From: Acidipropionibacterium acidipropionici
Lineage (GTDB): Bacteria > Actinomycetota > Actinomycetes > Propionibacteriales > Propionibacteriaceae
Reading direction: 5' to 3'
Assembly: GCF_001441165.1 (NCBI RefSeq)
Contig: NZ_CP013126.1
Location: forward strand, 2,385,551 to 2,449,550
DNA: 64,000 nt
Notes under the pieces: model-generated
Databases searched by the model: none
Seen by the model: only the letters and a program-made list of their open reading frames with translations
Told to the model about the DNA's origin: nothing
Program-made: the position numbers and the translations under genes
Shown here: in pieces, positions 8,429-16,843 of the stretch
How the letters are laid out: the number at the start of each line of letters is the position of its first letter
Numbering within the stretch: position 1 is the stretch's first letter

Positions 8429-9307
8429 TCAGTCACCCAGGTTGTTGGTGGAGAAGGTGTCGCAGGACTTGAGGCTGGTGGCGTTGAACCCCTTCTGGGT
8501 CCAGTAGACGCGCATCTTCGAGGAGCCGTGGGTCCAGGCGTCCTGGTTCACCCGGCCCGAGGACTGCTGCTGGATGTGGTCGTCGCCGACCGCCTTCGCG
8601 GCATTGACGATCTTGGTGATGTCGGAGGAGGTCACGTTCTCGATGAGGTCGTCCGGGTTGTCGGCGGCCCACTTCAGGTAGGCCCCGGCGTAGCAGTCGG
8701 CCTGCAGCTCCAGCCGGACGGAGGGGGAGTGGGCGCCGGTCTGGTTCCCTGAGGCGTGGGCCTTTGCCATGGTGCCCAGCAGGTCCTGGGCGTGATGGCC
8801 GTACTCGTGGGCGATGACATAGGCCTCTGCCGCGGTCGACGTCTCGGTGCCCAGCTGTTCGAGCAGCTGGGAGAGGAAACTGGTGTCGAGGTAGACCAGC
8901 TTGTCGCCGGAGCAGTAGAAGGGGCCCACCTCGGCGGTGGCCGATCCGCAGGCCGTCGAGATCGAGGAGCTGAAGGGCTTCGTGCGGGCCTTGGTGTAGC
9001 CCGAGATCTCCTCGCCCCAGTACTGGTTGATGCTGGTGGCGTAGGCCGCCCACCGGCAGGTCGGGTCGCGGTCGGCGTCGGCGCCGGTGTGGCAGGTCGA
9101 TGATGTGGTCGAGGTCGGCGCGGCCTGGGATCCGTCGTCGGTGCCGAGGATGTCTCCGGGGTTGATGCCGAAGATCAGGGCGAGGATGAGCACGACCACG
9201 CCGGCCCCGCCTCCCAGCGCGATCTTGCCGCCCCCTCCGCGTCCCGGTCCGCCGGCGCTGCTGTCGATGGAGTCGGAGTCGATTGTGGCGTCGTCCTTGA
9301 AGTCCAT
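8429..9307 (-). CDS. Neutral zinc metallopeptidase (YpfJ-like), membrane-anchored
   Basis: A 292-residue member of the putative neutral zinc metallopeptidase family. It has a short acidic cytoplasmic N-terminus, a Gly-rich linker, one membrane helix (about residues 31-48), then an extracytoplasmic domain. The zinc motif HEYGH is at 167-171, with the downstream ELQADCYAGAY segment supplying the third ligand glutamate. Cys residues around 72, 84, 120 and 132 may form disulfides. The ATG at 9307 is preceded by CGGAGGAAGC, a good ribosome binding site. Physiological substrates for this family are not known. Confidence 0.9.
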   Translation of the reverse strand: MDFKDDATIDSDSIDSSAGGPGRGGGGKIALGGGAGVVVLILALIFGINPGDILGTDDGSQAAPTSTTSSTCHTGADADRDPTCRWAAYATSINQYWGEEISGYTKARTKPFSSSISTACGSATAEVGPFYCSGDKLVYLDTSFLSQLLEQLGTETSTAAEAYVIAHEYGHHAQDLLGTMAKAHASGNQTGAHSPSVRLELQADCYAGAYLKWAADNPDDLIENVTSSDITKIVNAAKAVGDDHIQQQSSGRVNQDAWTHGSSKMRVYWTQKGFNATSLKSCDTFSTNNLGD

Positions 9308-9400
9308 GCTTCCTCCGAGTCAGGCGGTGCGTCCGAAGAGGGACGGGAGCTCATTCTGCCAGTCTGTTCAGGAGGTCTGCCCGCTCTGTGCTCAGCTGAT

Positions 9401-9450
9401 CGAGGACGGAGTAGTGCCGCCACGCCTTGGCGTCGGCGATGAGTTCTTCC
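9401..9450 (+). repeat. Duplicated 50-bp fragment (copy 1; copy 2 at 10221-10270)
   Basis: Bases 9401-9450 match 10221-10270 in direct orientation at about 43 of 50 positions, including the uninterrupted CGCCACGCCTTGGCGTCGGC. In copy 2 the sequence encodes, on the minus strand, the N-terminal EEELVADAKAWRRYSVL of the small membrane protein. Copy 1 still reads EEELIADAKAWRHYSVL on the minus strand and then runs into unrelated sequence. Copy 1 therefore looks like the remnant of a second such gene and abuts the truncated acetyltransferase. Confidence 0.7.
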
Positions 9451-9935
9451 TCGAGGTCAACCGGACCCGGCCCGGCGACCTGGACAGACGCCGTGAACTG
9501 ATGGAGCAGATCTTCGCCTCGGTGGGCGAGGGCGTCGTCCTCAACTCTCCGCTGAGCGCCGCCTTCGTCAGCAACACCAGCATCGGGGACGGCTTCTACG
9601 GCAACTCGAATCTCATGCTGGTCGACGACGTCGCGATCACGATCGGCGACGGCGTGCTCATCGGCCCCAATGTCACCCTCACCACGACGGGCCATGCCAT
9701 CCACCCCGACATGCGGTACGACTTCGGCCGGTTCTCCGAGCCGATCGTCATCGAGGATCAGGTGTGAATCGGTTCGAATGTCACCGTGCTGCCCGGGGTG
9801 CGGATCGGCCACGGCTCGGTGATCGGCGCGGGATCCGTGGTGAGCCATGATGTGCCGCCGATGGTGGTGGCCGTGGGAGTGCCCTGCCGGGTGGTCCGTC
9901 CCATCACCGATGCGGACCGCTCCTACCGGCAGTGA
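9450..9935 (+). pseudogene. Sugar O-acetyltransferase (LbetaH, maltose acetyltransferase type), broken
   Basis: The reading frame encodes a hexapeptide-repeat acyltransferase of the maltose/galactoside O-acetyltransferase type: SIGDGFYGNSNL, ITIGDGVLIGPNV, the TTTGHAIHP active-site histidine, then [27 protein letters not shown] and [11 protein letters not shown]. Two lesions are visible. An in-frame TGA at 9765-9767 stands where the family has Trp (EDQV-stop-IGSNV; normally VWIG). The 5' end lacks a start codon and the usual N-terminal maltose-acetyltransferase segment, being fused to the 50-bp duplicated fragment at 9401-9450. It is probably non-functional. A sequencing error (TGG read as TGA) could explain the stop but not the missing start. 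Confidence 0.82.
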
Positions 9936-9954
9936 CGCGCGGCCGGCCCGAGGC

Positions 9955-10305
9955 TCAGACCACGAACCAGAACACCACCGCGACGATGACGACCAGGACG
10001 GGCAGTCCGATGCTCAACCCGATGTGCGCCTTCCGGGGCAGCCAGATCTGGGACAGGATGCCGATGATCGCCCCCAGGGCCGCGGCGGCCACGGTGGATC
10101 CCCAGTAGGTGGCGGCCTCGCCGGGCCGGCATCCGGTGACGGTGGAGTCGCACAGACTCCACCAGCCCAGGTAGCCGAAGACCCCCAGTCCGAGGACGGC
10201 CACCACGATCCCGATGATCACCAGAACGGAGTAACGCCGCCACGCCTTGGCGTCGGCGACGAGCTCCTCCTCATTCTCGGGGGCTGCGCGTCGGGGGGCT
10301 GACAT
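9955..10305 (-). CDS. Small three-helix membrane protein, unknown function
   Basis: A 116-residue protein: a charged N-terminus with ENEEELVADAKAWRRYS, then hydrophobic segments at roughly 27-47, 69-90 and 96-115. Two Cys lie in the first external loop (LCDSTVTGC). No family is recognised. The ATG at 10305 was chosen because GGGTGG lies just upstream; an ATG at 10314 is an alternative. Its N-terminal coding region is the source or sister of the duplicated fragment at 9401-9450. It is divergent from the GNAT gene at 10434. Confidence 0.62.
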   Translation of the reverse strand: MSAPRRAAPENEEELVADAKAWRRYSVLVIIGIVVAVLGLGVFGYLGWWSLCDSTVTGCRPGEAATYWGSTVAAAALGAIIGILSQIWLPRKAHIGLSIGLPVLVVIVAVVFWFVV

Positions 10306-10433
10306 GCCACCCATTGTGCCAACAGTTCGGCCGGGGGACGGGAAACGTCCGCCGAGCGGCGCGCCGGGATGCCGTGCAGTCGTGCGCCGTGGACGCGACG
10401 CCGGGCCACGGCATCCGCTGACATACTGCCGGC

Positions 10434-10880
10434 ATGACTGCTGAGCCTCCCGCACCGCAGATCTTCTGCCGTCGTCTCGACGAGATGGACCCGGTGGTGC
10501 TCTACCGGCTGCTGTGGCTGCGCAGCCGCGTCTTCAACGGGGAGCAGCACGCCACCGACGACGATCTGGACGGCCGCGAACTGGAGTCGGCGTCGCGCCT
10601 CATGTGGGCCGAGGTCGACGGCCCGCCGGTCGCCTGCCTGCGCCTCCTCGACGAGGACGGGAGGACGATGATCGGGCGCCTGGTGACCGAGCCCGCCTAC
10701 CGTGGCCGTGGGATCGCCGCGGCGCTTCTGCGTGAGGTCATCGCCACCGTCGACGGTCCACTGGCGTTCCATGCCCAGGCTCATCTGGCCGGCTGGTACG
10801 CCCGATTCGGCTTCGCGGTCGACGGCCCCGAGTTCATGGAGGCGGGCATCCTCCATGTGCCCATGTCCATGACGCGGTGA
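10434..10880 (+). CDS. GNAT family N-acetyltransferase, ElaA-like
   Basis: A 148-residue GCN5-related acetyltransferase. The N-terminal LYRLLWLRSRVFNGEQ followed by DGRELES is characteristic of ElaA-type proteins. The acetyl-CoA pyrophosphate loop is RGRGIA (90-95), followed by the C-terminal YARFGF and GIPH-like GILHVPM segment. The substrate is unknown. CATACT at 10422-10427 lies 6 nt before the ATG, suggesting a leaderless transcript; no Shine-Dalgarno is present. The gene stands alone between the small membrane protein and the ABC-F gene. Confidence 0.87.
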   Translation: MTAEPPAPQIFCRRLDEMDPVVLYRLLWLRSRVFNGEQHATDDDLDGRELESASRLMWAEVDGPPVACLRLLDEDGRTMIGRLVTEPAYRGRGIAAALLREVIATVDGPLAFHAQAHLAGWYARFGFAVDGPEFMEAGILHVPMSMTR

Positions 10881-10935
10881 GCGGATATTCTCCCGTGCAT
10901 TTGGCCGTGCGCCCCGGTCGGGGCAGGATTGTCCG

Positions 10936-12534
10936 GTGCTGCAGGTCAATGATGTGGAGGTCCGAATCGGGGCCCGTCTCCTCCTCAATCCGGTGAGTTT
11001 CCAGGTCGCGCCCGGGGACAAGATCGGTCTGGTGGGGCGCAATGGCGCCGGCAAGACGACTCTCACGAAGATCCTGGCGGGGGAGGGGCTGCCCACCTCC
11101 GGCACGGTGAAGCGCACCGGGGAACTGGGCTACCTGCCCCAGGACCCCCGCGACCCGGACCTCACCCAGCTGGCCAAGGACCGGATCCTGTCGGCCCGCG
11201 GCCTGTCCCACATCCTCGAGAAGATGCAGAAGCTCGAGGATCAGATGTCGGCCGACGATGACGCCGTCCGCGAGCGGGCGATGGACAGGTACGCCAAGGC
11301 GGAGGCCCGGCTGATGGCCCAGGGCGGCTACGGGGCCGAGGCCGAGGCCGCCCGGATCTCCTCGAACCTCGCCCTGCCCGACCGGGTGCTGGGTCAGCCT
11401 CTGGGGAACCTGTCGGGCGGTCAGCGGCGCCGTGTCGAGCTGGCGCGAATCCTCTTCTCGGGCGCCGACACGCTGCTGCTCGATGAGCCCACCAACCACC
11501 TGGACGCCGACTCCATCGGCTGGCTGCGCACCTTCCTGCAGAGCTACCAGGGCGGCGTGCTGATGATCTCCCACAACACCGAGCTGATGGGCGCCATCGT
11601 CAACAAGGTCTTCCACCTGGACGCCAACCGGTCCACCATGGACATCTACTCGATGGACTGGAAGCGCTACCTCAACCAGCGCGCCGCCGACGAGAAGCGC
11701 CGCCACAAGGAGCGCGTCAACGCGGAGCGGAAGGCCTCGGCCCTGATGGCCCAGGCCGACAAGCTGCACGCCAAGGCCACCAAGGCCGTCGCCGCCCAGA
11801 ACATGGCCAAGCGGGCGGAGCGTCTCCTGGCCGGTGTGGAGGGGGAGAGGGCCGCCGACAAGGTGGCCGCGATCCGCTTCCCCAGCCCGGCGCCCTGCGG
11901 CAGGACCCCGCTGACCGCCCACAACCTCACCAAGACCTACGGCTCCCTGGAGGTCTTCACCGGCGTCGACCTGGCCGTCGACCGCGGCTCCCAGGTGGTG
12001 ATCCTGGGCCTCAACGGCGCCGGCAAGACGACCCTGCTGAGGATCCTGGCCGGGGTGGAGACCCCCGACACCGGCGAGGTGGTGCCCGGCCATGGGCTGA
12101 AGATCGGCTACTTCGCCCAGGAGCACGATCTCATCGAGATGGACCGCACGGTGCTGGACAACATGGCCCGCACCGCAGGCGACATGACCGACACCGACAT
12201 CCGCAAGATCCTCGGCTCCTTCCTGTTCACCGGTGACGACGTCGAGAAGCCCGCCCACGTGCTGTCCGGCGGTGAGAAGACGCGGCTGGCGCTGGCCATG
12301 CTCGTGGTCTCCTCGGCCAACGTCCTGCTGCTCGACGAGCCCACCAACAACCTCGACCCGGCCAGCCGGGAGCAGGTGCTGGACGCCATCGCCCACTTCG
12401 GTGGCGCAATCGTACTGGTGACCCACGACGAGGGGGCCGTCCAGGCGCTGGAGCCGGACCGGGTGCTCGTGCTGCCCGACGGCACCGAGGACCTGTGGAG
12501 CCAGGACTACGCCGAGCTCATCTCGCTGGCCTGA
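10936..12534 (+). CDS. ABC-F family ATPase
   Basis: A 532-residue soluble protein with two ABC domains and no membrane segments. The first Walker A is GRNGAGKT (about 34-41) with signature LSGGQRRRVELAR and LLLDEPTNHLD. The second Walker A is GLNGAGKT (about 358) with LSGGEKTRLALAM and LLLDEPTNNLD. The two are joined by the charged, Lys/Arg-rich linker (about 240-305) that marks the ABC-F class of ribosome-associated translation factors and antibiotic-resistance proteins. The subfamily (housekeeping versus resistance) cannot be decided from sequence alone. The GTG start at 10936 has CAGGAT 6 nt upstream and no Shine-Dalgarno. Confidence 0.92.
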   Translation: MLQVNDVEVRIGARLLLNPVSFQVAPGDKIGLVGRNGAGKTTLTKILAGEGLPTSGTVKRTGELGYLPQDPRDPDLTQLAKDRILSARGLSHILEKMQKLEDQMSADDDAVRERAMDRYAKAEARLMAQGGYGAEAEAARISSNLALPDRVLGQPLGNLSGGQRRRVELARILFSGADTLLLDEPTNHLDADSIGWLRTFLQSYQGGVLMISHNTELMGAIVNKVFHLDANRSTMDIYSMDWKRYLNQRAADEKRRHKERVNAERKASALMAQADKLHAKATKAVAAQNMAKRAERLLAGVEGERAADKVAAIRFPSPAPCGRTPLTAHNLTKTYGSLEVFTGVDLAVDRGSQVVILGLNGAGKTTLLRILAGVETPDTGEVVPGHGLKIGYFAQEHDLIEMDRTVLDNMARTAGDMTDTDIRKILGSFLFTGDDVEKPAHVLSGGEKTRLALAMLVVSSANVLLLDEPTNNLDPASREQVLDAIAHFGGAIVLVTHDEGAVQALEPDRVLVLPDGTEDLWSQDYAELISLA

Positions 12535-12581
12535 GATCTCCCATAGCATGGGGCCGACGACCGACTCACTGGAGGTACCTC

Positions 12582-13064
12582 ATGGCCCCATCGCAGGCCC
12601 GGCTCACCGGGGATGAACGGGCCGCGATGGCCCGGGTACTGGCCGACCGCTACCGCGAGGGCGCCTCGATCCGCTCTCTTGCCGCCGACTTCGGACGCTC
12701 CTACGGACTCGTGCAGCGACTGCTGAGCGAGGCCGGCGTGCGGACCCGCCCTCGTGGCGGGGCTGATCCGGCGTCCCCCGCCACCCGGGCCGGGCGGCAG
12801 GGCGAAGCGGGCCCCGTTGGCCAGATCCCGGACGACCAGCCCGATCCGGCCCTCCTCGTCGAACTCCAGGAGGCCGAGGCCAAGGCGCGCAAGGCCGAGA
12901 AGAGGCTCGCCAAGGCCGAGCGCTCCCGGGCCAAACTCACCAAGCGCACCAGCACGAAGAAGGAGCGCCGGGCCGCGAAGGAGAAGGTGGCCAGGCGCTC
13001 CCGGAAGGCCGACAAGGCCGCCCAGCGTCTCGGGCGCCTCCGCGAGCAGATGGACCGGCCCTGA
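12582..13064 (+). CDS. Helix-turn-helix protein with basic coiled-coil tail
   Basis: A 160-residue protein. Residues about 10-50 form a helix-turn-helix (RYREGASIRSLAADFGRSYG, then VQRLLSEAGV) of the type found in small actinobacterial HTH proteins. A Pro/Gly-rich linker follows, then a highly charged Lys/Ala/Arg-rich helix (about 90-155), probably a coiled coil. DNA binding is likely and the target is unknown. GGAGG at 12571-12575 lies well placed before the ATG at 12582, which decides the start. The gene follows the ABC-F gene with 47 bp between them. Confidence 0.8.
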   Translation: MAPSQARLTGDERAAMARVLADRYREGASIRSLAADFGRSYGLVQRLLSEAGVRTRPRGGADPASPATRAGRQGEAGPVGQIPDDQPDPALLVELQEAEAKARKAEKRLAKAERSRAKLTKRTSTKKERRAAKEKVARRSRKADKAAQRLGRLREQMDRP

Positions 13065-13103
13065 GCCTCAGACGGGAGAGCGGGGTCGGGGTTCGGGGCC
13101 GTC

Positions 13104-13943
13104 TCAGGATCGCGCCGTCAGGGCGAAGGTGGTGACCTCCACGGCCACCGTCACCTCGATCGGTTCCACCAGCTGCGGATGGGTGCTGTGGTGAGCGCTG
13201 GGGCCCATCAGCACGGCGTCGGCCGCCAGGTCCGGAGAGAGTGTGCGCTGCTCGCGAACGACGTCGTGGGCGACCGGCGAGAAGGCCCCCGACATGGCGC
13301 GCACGATCTCCTGATGCTTGTCGGCCTGGATGCCGATCATCCCGGTGGCCTCGCGCAGCTCAGCCAGGTGATCGGGCAGCGGGCTGGCGACCACCAGATG
13401 CCCGCCCGGCGTCAGCACCCGGGCGAATTCGTCGCGGTTGCGGGGCGCGAAGACGCACAGCACGGCGTCGACCGCCCCGTCGCGCAGGGGAAGACCCGCC
13501 CAGGTGTCGGCCACCACCGCGGCCATCCGCGGATGGGCCCGTGCGGCCCGGCGCACTGCGGCCACCGAGATGTCGGTGGCCAGCCCGGTGGCCGCGGGGA
13601 CGGCGTCCAGCAGCCGTGCTAGGTGGTGGCCGGTGCCGGCCCCGGCCTCCAGGATCCGTCGTGAGCGCGCCAGACGCCGGGCCAGGATCTCGTCGACGCC
13701 GGCCAGCAGCCCCGATTCCAGCGACCGGGTGCGGGCGTCGACCATCGCGACGGTGTCCGCGTTGACGCCGGGTCGGGCGCCGATCATCGTGACATGCCCC
13801 TGGCGGGCCACATCGAGGCTGTGTCCGGCGGCGCAGCGCAGGGCCGAGCCCTCCAGCCTCAGATGTTCGCGGCGGCCGGTCCGTCGCAGGCAGGTGGGGC
13901 AGCACAGCCAGCCGACCACCTGGGACAGGGCGGCCGTGTTCAC
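13104..13943 (-). CDS. RlmA/TlrB-like 23S rRNA (guanine-N1) methyltransferase
   Basis: A 279-residue SAM-dependent methyltransferase with an N-terminal zinc-ribbon (C15-P-T-C18 and C37...H41), as in RlmA-I/RlmA-II (G745/G748 of 23S rRNA). The SAM-binding motif I is ILEAGAGTGHHL (97-108), and FAPRN(R)DEFARVL-type motifs follow. The zinc ribbon and the ARQGHV segment support the RlmA family over generic methyltransferases. Whether it acts on G745 or G748, or confers resistance as TlrB does, is not visible. The GTG start overlaps the stop of the upstream SDR gene (GTGA), so it is the last gene of the DUF3099-SURF1-SDR unit. Confidence 0.85.
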   Translation of the reverse strand: MNTAALSQVVGWLCCPTCLRRTGRREHLRLEGSALRCAAGHSLDVARQGHVTMIGARPGVNADTVAMVDARTRSLESGLLAGVDEILARRLARSRRILEAGAGTGHHLARLLDAVPAATGLATDISVAAVRRAARAHPRMAAVVADTWAGLPLRDGAVDAVLCVFAPRNRDEFARVLTPGGHLVVASPLPDHLAELREATGMIGIQADKHQEIVRAMSGAFSPVAHDVVREQRTLSPDLAADAVLMGPSAHHSTHPQLVEPIEVTVAVEVTTFALTARS

Positions 13944-14686
13944 GGCACCCTCAGTGCGCCGCCGTCGACCGGGATGAGGGAGCCGGTGATGTAGGAGGCC
14001 CGGTCCGACAGCATGAAGGCGGCGACCGCCCCGAACTCCTCGGGCTGTCCCAGGCGGCCGAGCGGAATCGGCCCCTCGGTGGCGGCGCGCGACCCCTGGT
14101 GGCCGCTGCCGTGGAGCTGGGCGATCCTCGGGGTGGCGATGGTGCCGGGCATCAGCCCCACCGCGCGCCCGCCCTGCGGGCCGATCTCGTCTGCCAGCTG
14201 CGAGACCAGCATCGCCAGCCCCCCGCGGGTCGCGTTCGACGGTGCCATCGCCGGAAGCGGGGAGCGCGCCGAGCTCGACAGTACGAAGGCCAGCCGGGCG
14301 TCGGGGCGTTCGGCGACCACCTCCCGGGCGACCCGCACCGCCGGCAGCATCACCGACTCCACGGCGTCCCGGTAGGTCTGGTCGTCGGTGCCCAGCACTG
14401 ATCCGGCCGACGGCCCGCCGACGCTCACCAGCGCCCCGTCGATGCCACCGAAGGCCTCCAGTGCGGTCTTCACGGCACGGCGCGGGGTGCCGGGATCGGT
14501 GAGGTCGCCGGCCATCGGCCGCGCGTGCTCGCCGATCCCGTCGGCCAGCTCGGCCAGGGTCTCGGCGCGGCGGGCCACCATGACGACGTTGGCCCCCTCG
14601 GCGGCCAGGGCTTGTGCTCCGGCCAGCCCGAGGCCGGAGCTGGCCGCGGTGACGACGAAGGTGCGCCCGTTCAGTCCCAGATCCAT
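13940..14686 (-). CDS. SDR-family oxidoreductase with altered catalytic residues
   Basis: A 248-residue short-chain dehydrogenase/reductase-fold protein. The Rossmann nucleotide motif is TAASSGLGLAGA near residue 13, and the C-terminal YITGSLIPVDGG is typical. The catalytic YxxxK is missing: the equivalent segment reads SNATR, with Ser for Tyr and Arg for Lys, while an upstream serine cluster (SSSARS) is kept. Relatives with the same substitution occur in actinobacteria, so this is probably a family feature rather than decay, but normal SDR catalysis is doubtful. It lies 1 bp after the SURF1 stop and overlaps the methyltransferase. Confidence 0.85.
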   Translation of the reverse strand: MDLGLNGRTFVVTAASSGLGLAGAQALAAEGANVVMVARRAETLAELADGIGEHARPMAGDLTDPGTPRRAVKTALEAFGGIDGALVSVGGPSAGSVLGTDDQTYRDAVESVMLPAVRVAREVVAERPDARLAFVLSSSARSPLPAMAPSNATRGGLAMLVSQLADEIGPQGGRAVGLMPGTIATPRIAQLHGSGHQGSRAATEGPIPLGRLGQPEEFGAVAAFMLSDRASYITGSLIPVDGGALRVP

Positions 14687-14687
14687 C

Positions 14688-15536
14688 TCAGTGCCTTTCC
14701 TGATCGGTGGTGGCGTCGGTGAGCTGGTCGATCGGCACTCCGCCGCGGGTCGCCGGCTTGCCGACCGGTGCCGGCCTGGCCCGGTGCCGTTTCTCGGCGC
14801 GATCCCGGCGCTTCCTGCGGTCCTTGATGTCGCCGCGGATGAGGATGAACAGCCCTCCCACCGCGATCGCGGTGAAGCAGAACCACTGGACGGCGTAGGA
14901 CAGGTGCGGGCCCTCGTCCAGCTCGGGGAAGGGCACCGGCGTCATCCCCGTCTGCCCCGGGGTCGAACTCATGAGCACGATGTAGCCGTTGACGTAGCCG
15001 GCGCCGGCCACCTTGCCGAAGGAGTCGGAGTTGATGAGGCGGGCACGGCCGTCGACGGGCACCACCGCGGTGTCCTTGCCGTTCTCGTTGCCCTTGACGT
15101 AGCCCACCACCGTCACCTGACCCGACGGCGGGGCGGGGATGTCGGTGATGTCGGGATCGGTGCCGTCGTCCTTGCGGCCGATGAATCCCCGGTCCACCAG
15201 CACAGTGCGGCCGTCGGCGGCGCGAAGCGGTGTGAGGATCTCGCTGCCCTGCTGATCCCCGACCTTCCGGTAGCGGACCTGCACCTGATGGGAGACGTCG
15301 TAGCGGCCGGTCACCCGGACCCTTTTCCACTGGTCGTCACCCGAGACGGCGGTTCCCGGAGACATGACCGCCGTCCACTCCTGGACCGCCTGGGCCCGAT
15401 GGACGCGGATCGTGGCGTTGGCCTCGCGGCGACCCTCCAGGCGGTGGATCTGCCACTGGCCCAGTCGGATCATCACCCCGCTCAGGACGACGACGAAGAG
15501 GGCCAGCCCGATCCAGCGCAACCACAGCTTCCTCAC
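14688..15536 (-). CDS. SURF1 family protein (cytochrome oxidase assembly)
   Basis: A 282-residue SURF1/Shy1 protein, implicated in cytochrome c oxidase assembly (heme a insertion). The layout is typical: an N-terminal membrane helix (WIGLALFVVVLSGVMIRLG), the LGQWQIHRL motif, an external beta domain with VLVDRGFI, and a C-terminal membrane helix around VQWFCFTAIAVGGLFIL, then a long basic cytoplasmic tail. The GTG at 15536 was chosen because it places the helix at the N-terminus and lies 10 bp after the DUF3099 stop; the frame extends upstream without conservation. No cytochrome oxidase genes lie in the window. Confidence 0.88.
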   Translation of the reverse strand: MRKLWLRWIGLALFVVVLSGVMIRLGQWQIHRLEGRREANATIRVHRAQAVQEWTAVMSPGTAVSGDDQWKRVRVTGRYDVSHQVQVRYRKVGDQQGSEILTPLRAADGRTVLVDRGFIGRKDDGTDPDITDIPAPPSGQVTVVGYVKGNENGKDTAVVPVDGRARLINSDSFGKVAGAGYVNGYIVLMSSTPGQTGMTPVPFPELDEGPHLSYAVQWFCFTAIAVGGLFILIRGDIKDRRKRRDRAEKRHRARPAPVGKPATRGGVPIDQLTDATTDQERH

Positions 15537-15546
15537 TCGCGCCAGC

Positions 15547-15927
15547 CTAGTCGCCGGGCCCGCCGGGCCCGCCGGGGTCGTCCTCGTCGTCCTCGAGCTC
15601 CCCGGGGATGGTGAGCGACGGGCCGATCTCGCGACGCCGATCCTGGTCCTGGGTGGGCTGCGGCGAACGGCGGTCGTCGACATTGCCCAGCACCACCGCG
15701 ATCGCCGGAAGGAAGGCGGCCCCCGGGATGAACAGCCACCGCCACGGGCTCGGGGTGATCACCAGGCCGATGAAGCACAGGGTGCGGATCCCCATCGACA
15801 CCAGATAGTGCCGCTGGCGCTTCTCGAGATCGTCGGAGGCCGGGGGCCGGGCCCCGGTGATGACCTGGCCGTCGCGCCTCCGCCGTCGGTGCCGGTGCTC
15901 CCCGGCGGCCCTGGCAGGTGTGGACAC
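15547..15927 (-). CDS. DUF3099 domain membrane protein
   Basis: A 126-residue protein matching actinobacterial DUF3099: a basic N-terminus, the conserved [18 protein letters not shown], two adjacent hydrophobic segments (about 48-60 and 64-82), and an acidic, Gly/Pro-rich tail ending in GGPGGPGD. Its function is unknown. The GTG start is preceded 6 nt upstream by TAACCT (read on the minus strand, 15934-15939), the leaderless pattern. It is the first gene of the minus-strand unit that continues with SURF1, the SDR and the RNA methyltransferase. Confidence 0.82.
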
Positions 15928-16076
15928 GCAGACAGGTTAGGCCCGGAACCGCGGTGGTGGGGACCCCACAGACAAGCAATGCCAAGATTGTGCCGACAGC
16001 GCAGCAGCGGGATTTCCCGGCCCCGAAGGATCCCGTTGTCTGGCCGCCGAGCCGGGGTTGACGCTAGGTTCAGAGC

Positions 16077-16811
16077 ATGACTGATGAGCCTGCCAGCACA
16101 GCCGGGGAGGGCCGGGTGGCCCTGGTCACCGGGGGATCACGGGGCATCGGGGCGGCGATCGCCGCCCGCCTGGCGGCCGATGGCTACCGCGTTGCGGCCA
16201 CCAGCAGGGCCGGTACCGCACCCGACGGCGTCCTGCCGATCGCCTGTGACGTCACCGACGCCGACTCCGTCGACGCCGCCTTCACGACGGTCGAGAAGGA
16301 GCTCGGCCCCGTCGAGGTGCTCGTCGCCAACGCCGGCATCACCAAGGACACGCTCCTGGCGCGGATGAAGGAGGAGGACTTCACCTCCGTCGTCGACGCC
16401 AACCTCACCGGCGTCTACCGGGTGATCCGGCGCGGCGCCCGCGCGATGACCCGGGCGCGCTTCGGCCGCATCATCGTGATGTCCTCGGTGGTCGGGCTCA
16501 TGGGATCGCCCGGCCAGGTGAACTACGCCGCCTCCAAGGCCGGCCTGGTCGGCATCGCCCGCAGCGTCTCCCGGGAACTCGGTTCGCGCGGGATCACCTG
16601 CAACGTCGTCGCCCCCGGATTCATCAACACCGACATGACCTCGGTGCTGCCGGAGAAGACGATCGCCGACTACGAGCAGCGCATCCCCGCCCACCGGCTC
16701 GGCGAGGTGGACGACGTCGTCAACGCCGTCCGATTCCTCGCCGACGACGCCACCTCCTACATCACCGGAGCCGTCATCCCGGTCGACGGCGGCCTCGCCA
16801 TGGGGCACTGA
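16077..16811 (+). CDS. fabG: 3-oxoacyl-ACP reductase FabG (MabA type)
   Basis: NADPH-dependent beta-ketoacyl-ACP reductase of fatty acid synthase II. The 244-residue SDR has TGGSRGIG near residue 20, the NAGIT segment, the catalytic Ser (MSSVVG) and an intact YAASK. It is followed by fabI, the same pairing as mabA-inhA in mycobacteria, which supports the FabG assignment over other SDRs. TAGGTT at 16065-16070 lies exactly 6 nt before the ATG and no Shine-Dalgarno is present, so a leaderless mRNA is likely. Confidence 0.92.
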   Translation: MTDEPASTAGEGRVALVTGGSRGIGAAIAARLAADGYRVAATSRAGTAPDGVLPIACDVTDADSVDAAFTTVEKELGPVEVLVANAGITKDTLLARMKEEDFTSVVDANLTGVYRVIRRGARAMTRARFGRIIVMSSVVGLMGSPGQVNYAASKAGLVGIARSVSRELGSRGITCNVVAPGFINTDMTSVLPEKTIADYEQRIPAHRLGEVDDVVNAVRFLADDATSYITGAVIPVDGGLAMGH

Positions 16812-16825
16812 GCTATGCCGCCGGC

Positions 16826-16843
16826 GGGGGAGACGACTCCCCC
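16826..16843 (+). terminator. Perfect hairpin between fabG and fabI
   Basis: GGGGGAG (16826-16832), loop ACGA, CTCCCCC (16837-16843): a perfect 7-bp stem with a tetraloop just after fabG. No T-tract follows. It could attenuate read-through into fabI or act as an mRNA processing/stability element. The function is inferred from structure only. Confidence 0.45.

Noticed and set aside
9770-9782. GGTTCGAAT as the T-loop of a tRNA gene
   Set aside because: No acceptor stem, anticodon arm or D-arm can be drawn around it; it is part of the acetyltransferase frame.
9401-10270. The 50-bp direct repeat as attachment sites of an integrated element
   Set aside because: The 770 bp between copies hold only the broken acetyltransferase and a membrane gene, no integrase, and the repeat is coding sequence of the membrane gene.
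16058-16063. TTGACG before fabG as a -35 element
   Set aside because: It lies only 1 bp from the -10-like TAGGTT, so the two cannot form one promoter.
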